Shown piece after piece: positions 13,479-15,206 of a DNA stretch of 15,206 bases. This DNA comes from an uncultured Schwartzia sp. (GTDB lineage Bacteria; Bacillota; Negativicutes; Selenomonadales; Selenomonadaceae). The notes beneath the pieces were generated by a model. That model had not been told where the DNA came from. It worked only from the letters and a program-made list of their open reading frames with translations, and did no database searches. The stretch is from NCBI GenBank assembly GCA_905372875.1, contig CAJPQU010000034.1, forward strand, positions 1 through 15,206, given 5' to 3'. Within the stretch, counting starts at the first letter, position 1, and the number at the start of each line of letters is the position of its first letter. The position numbers and the translations under genes were made by a program.

Positions 13479-13961
13479 TTACGCCTGAAAGTCAAAATTC
13501 TTATGCTGCGACACGACTTCCTGCCCCTTGCCGCCATAAGCCGGCTCCACTACAGAATTGCCCAGCCGGTTCAGATGATATCGCACCGCCGACAGGGCAC
13601 TTTGGATCAGAAATTCATTTGCTTTACCGGCTTCCTTGGCCTTTGAGACCGCTTCATCCAGCTGCCGATGCAGCCGGGCCAGCCACGGGCGGATATCAGG
13701 GGGACTCTGCTCCCCCACTTCTTCCATGGTAGCAGCGGAACTGAGCGCTGGAACTGCTTTCGCCAGCTGCATTAAAATCTGCTGGCGGCCAAACTCCAAA
13801 TGTTCAATTTCGTCAATCAGGCCTTTTTCTTCGCCTAAGAGCTGTTCTAAGCGCGTCATGTCCACCGCTACCAGCGCCGCCTGTTTCTGCCGCGCCAGCG
13901 CGACGAGACGCTCGTAAGCCTCCGCCAGCTTTCCCAAGACCTTAACAAGTTCCTGCCACAT
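13479..13961 (-). CDS. flgN: Flagellar export chaperone FlgN
   Basis: This 160-residue helical protein begins MWQELVKVLGKLAEAYERLV, continues with a charged coiled coil (LLGEEKGLIDEIEHLEFGRQ) and ends with the FlgN-type motif Asn115-FLIQSALSAVRYHLNRL and AYGGKG at 141-146. FlgN holds FlgK and FlgL in an export-ready state; its loss blocks filament attachment. It sits 15 nt after flgM with a modest GGGATAAG upstream, in the conserved flgM-flgN-flgK-flgL order. No signal peptide or membrane segment is seen. The family call is confident because of order, length and tail motif together. Confidence 0.88.
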   Translation of the reverse strand: MWQELVKVLGKLAEAYERLVALARQKQAALVAVDMTRLEQLLGEEKGLIDEIEHLEFGRQQILMQLAKAVPALSSAATMEEVGEQSPPDIRPWLARLHRQLDEAVSKAKEAGKANEFLIQSALSAVRYHLNRLGNSVVEPAYGGKGQEVVSQHKNFDFQA

Positions 13962-13976
13962 CGTGTCTTATCCCGA

Positions 13977-14258
13977 TCAGTACCGCATCGCCATGAGGCT
14001 GGCTGCTACTTTCTCCTCGTCCACGCGATATTCGTCGGAAGCGAATTGCCTTTCCAAAGCCGCCACGCGATCCGTGCGAACTTCGTCCGAACGATCCTTA
14101 AGCTGACGCAGGAAGGAGCTGAAATTCTGCCCCGTCTGGGAAAGAACGACTTCCCCAGCGTCCGGCGCGCTCTCCGCCGCCCGGCGCGGTGCATTGGTGC
14201 GGTTTTGCTGACTGGCATAAGCGCCTGTCATGGCAGATACATGATTGCTGATGATCAT
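13977..14258 (-). CDS. flgM: Anti-sigma-28 factor FlgM
   Basis: The 93-residue protein has a disordered N-terminal half (MIISNHVSAMTGAYASQQ, then Arg/Ala/Pro-rich) and a C-terminal sigma-binding half with VVLSQTGQNFSSFLRQLKDR, followed by RTDRVAALERQFASDEYRVD and KVAASLMAM. FlgM binds sigma-28 in the cytoplasm until the completed hook-basal body exports it, which links late genes such as flagellin to assembly. The ATG at 14258 is preferred because AAGGA lies about 11 nt upstream; a GTG at 14267 would sit only three bases from that site. It is the first gene after the yvyF terminator and is followed 15 nt later by flgN. Confidence 0.92.
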   Translation of the reverse strand: MIISNHVSAMTGAYASQQNRTNAPRRAAESAPDAGEVVLSQTGQNFSSFLRQLKDRSDEVRTDRVAALERQFASDEYRVDEEKVAASLMAMRY

Positions 14259-14487
14259 TGCTGTCACCGTCCTTCTGTTTGGTGCATGAATAGAGATTCT
14301 TTATCTCTCATGCTTATGAATCGAATGATTCGGTCAAAACCTTAACCCGCAATTTTTCGTCAATAATCCAATTTATTACGCAAAATCTCCTTTTCCCTTC
14401 CTTATCCTCTCTTTTTTGCCAGAGTAGAAAAAGGGAAAACAACACATTTTTTTCGAAACCCAGCGGAAGAAGACGCGGGGCGCAACG
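14259..14487 (-). promoter_or_regulatory. flgM leader region with weak sigma-28-like boxes
   Basis: This AT-rich gap must hold the promoter for the flgM-flgN-flgK-flgL unit, because a terminator closes yvyF upstream. The best candidate on the minus strand is TAAG (14344-14341), 15 nt, then TTCGATTC (14325-14318), which keeps the CGAT core of a sigma-28 -10 but matches only 4 of 8. TTGACC and TTGACG also occur, without well-spaced -10 boxes. I cannot choose with confidence. Confidence 0.3.
14284..14313 (-). other. Hairpin in the flgM leader
   Basis: On the minus strand GCATGAGAGAT pairs with ATCTC and TCATGC separated by a three-base TAT bulge, an 11-bp stem with an AAAGA loop. It ends 25 nt before the flgM start codon. 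No U-run follows, so it is not a terminator; it may shape flgM translation or mRNA stability. Confidence 0.5.
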
Positions 14488-14515
14488 AAAAAGCACCGCG
14501 AATCATCCGCGGCGC
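14488..14515 (-). terminator. Intrinsic terminator after yvyF
   Basis: On the minus strand an 8-bp GC-rich stem (arms 14508-14515 and 14493-14500, one G-U pair) with a seven-base loop is followed by five U residues (14492-14488). It lies about 40 nt past the yvyF stop and separates that unit from flgM. Confidence 0.88.
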
Positions 14516-14554
14516 CTGACGAAGTTCCCGATAAAATTTTTAGCTGTCCCCTGC

Positions 14555-14977
14555 TCAGCGAAACCCTTTCATGCCCATATCCAAAGAACGGATCACCTTG
14601 GAGCCGCTGACTTTCTCTTTGGCTGCCTGCGCGGCCAATTTTTGCTGCTGCTGGCTGAGCTGCGCCTGGAGATCCCGGTTACACTTATCGCAAAAACGGC
14701 CCACGGTGATGAGCGTCCCGCAGCTCTCACAGGGATACTCAATGGCCACCCCGTCCATGACAAAGCGTCCTTCCCGGATCATGCGCATGACGAGACGTTC
14801 CTTGACGCCTAAGGCGTCACAGATATCCCGTACGCGGGAATGGGGATTATCCCGAACGTAGGAGGATACTTTCTGCATCTCTTCTTCTTCTTTTTCATGA
14901 CAGTCCCGGCAAATACCGAGGCCCGTATCGACAAAAATCCGCCCGCAGTTTGAGCAGTTTTTCAGTTTAGGCGACAT
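14555..14977 (-). CDS. yvyF: YvyF/TIGR03826-type flagellar operon protein with two zinc ribbons
   Basis: The 140-residue protein has an N-terminal zinc ribbon (C8-x2-C11 and C23-x2-C26), a Glu-rich helix, a helix-turn-helix-like segment about 45-70 (RVRDICDALGVKERLVMRMI), a second zinc ribbon (C83-x2-C86 and C96-x2-C99) and a Gln/Ala-rich tail ending SLDMGMKGFR. This layout is the flagellar operon protein family found next to flgM in Bacillota, resembling MerR-like or archaeal transcription-associated factors; a regulatory role is suspected but unproven. The start at 14977 has AGGAG 8 nt upstream; a GTG at 14986 would overlap that site. It has its own sigma-A-type promoter and a terminator, so it is probably transcribed alone or together with comF readthrough. 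Confidence 0.9.
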   Translation of the reverse strand: MSPKLKNCSNCGRIFVDTGLGICRDCHEKEEEEMQKVSSYVRDNPHSRVRDICDALGVKERLVMRMIREGRFVMDGVAIEYPCESCGTLITVGRFCDKCNRDLQAQLSQQQQKLAAQAAKEKVSGSKVIRSLDMGMKGFR

Positions 14978-15008
14978 AGCAACCACTCCTGATTCATCAT
15001 TTTTCCCT

Positions 15009-15037
15009 ATTATAATGGATTTTCCCCTTCACGGCAA
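15009..15037 (-). promoter_or_regulatory. Sigma-A-type promoter of yvyF
   Basis: On the minus strand TTGCCG (15037-15032), a 17-nt spacer and a perfect TATAAT (15014-15009) sit in the gap between comF and yvyF. The -35 matches 4 of 6, the spacing is ideal, and the start would fall near 15002, about 25 nt before the ATG. Confidence 0.78.
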
Positions 15038-15080
15038 GAGCCGCCGTTCCTTTCCCGCTGCTAGGCTGCCTGTCCGTTCA

Positions 15081-15206
15081 TCAAAGGCGGTCGCTGGCTA
15101 AAACCAACGCCTCCACCCGAGCCGCTCCTCCTTGGCACAGAGTTTCCGCCGCGGCAGCCAGGGTGGCGCCGGTAGTGAAAATATCGTCAACCAGAAGGAT
15201 GTGTTT
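15081..15206 (-). CDS. comF: ComF family phosphoribosyltransferase-like protein, C-terminal end only
   Basis: Only the last 41 residues and the TGA stop are in the window. They include HILLVDDIFTTGATLAAAAE, the PRPP-binding loop (VDDIFTTGAT) of type I phosphoribosyltransferases, and end LVLASDRL. A fragment with this loop as a C-terminal piece, directly before yvyF and flgM, matches ComF, whose gene precedes yvyF-flgM in Bacillus. ComF proteins act with the DNA-uptake machinery in competence, helping the ComFA helicase bring in single-stranded DNA. The family is firm from the motif; the symbol rests on the motif plus gene order. No terminator is seen after the stop. Confidence 0.85.
   Translation of the reverse strand, partial: KHILLVDDIFTTGATLAAAAETLCQGGAARVEALVLASDRL

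Overview
The window is a late flagellar gene block from a Bacillota bacterium, with every supported gene on the minus strand, so transcription runs from position 15206 towards 1. The order (comF end, yvyF, flgM, flgN, second flgN-like gene, flgK, flgL, DUF6470/yviE-type gene, fliW, csrA, flaG, fliD, fliS, fliT-like gene, flagellin) is the Bacillus/Clostridium-type arrangement. The flagellin N-terminus, the Cys-containing FlgK C-terminus and the GT2-TPR glycosyltransferases beside flagellin look most like Selenomonadaceae (Negativicutes). That placement is inferred from memory of the families, not from a search.

Layout from upstream to downstream (right to left). 15206-14488: the 3' end of comF, a sigma-A-type promoter, yvyF and an intrinsic terminator. 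14487-9908: a structured leader, then flgM, two adjacent FlgN-type chaperone genes and the hook-filament junction genes flgK and flgL. 9907-5474: a hairpin-containing gap with a TATAAT box, then the DUF6470 gene, fliW, csrA, flaG, fliD (cap), fliS (flagellin chaperone) and a FliT-like gene, mostly 1-30 nt apart. 5473-3849: flagellin as its own transcription unit, with a sigma-28-type promoter, a leader of about 155 nt and a strong terminator. 3749-1: a GT8-family glycosyltransferase, a GT2-TPR glycosyltransferase and a very long protein with at least two GT2 domains that runs off the window. These three probably glycosylate flagellin.

How the parts work together: FlgM holds sigma-28 until the hook is complete. 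FlgN, FliS and FliT deliver FlgK/FlgL, flagellin and FliD. FliW and CsrA form the known partner switch in which CsrA blocks flagellin translation until secretion of flagellin frees FliW. The RNA supports this. The flagellin leader has a perfect hairpin presenting GGGA in its loop plus a second CAGGGA site over the Shine-Dalgarno, a two-site layout like that of Bacillus subtilis hag. The csrA Shine-Dalgarno is itself inside a small hairpin formed by the last codons of fliW, whose stop codon overlaps the csrA start. No mobile element, CRISPR array, tRNA or rRNA was seen.
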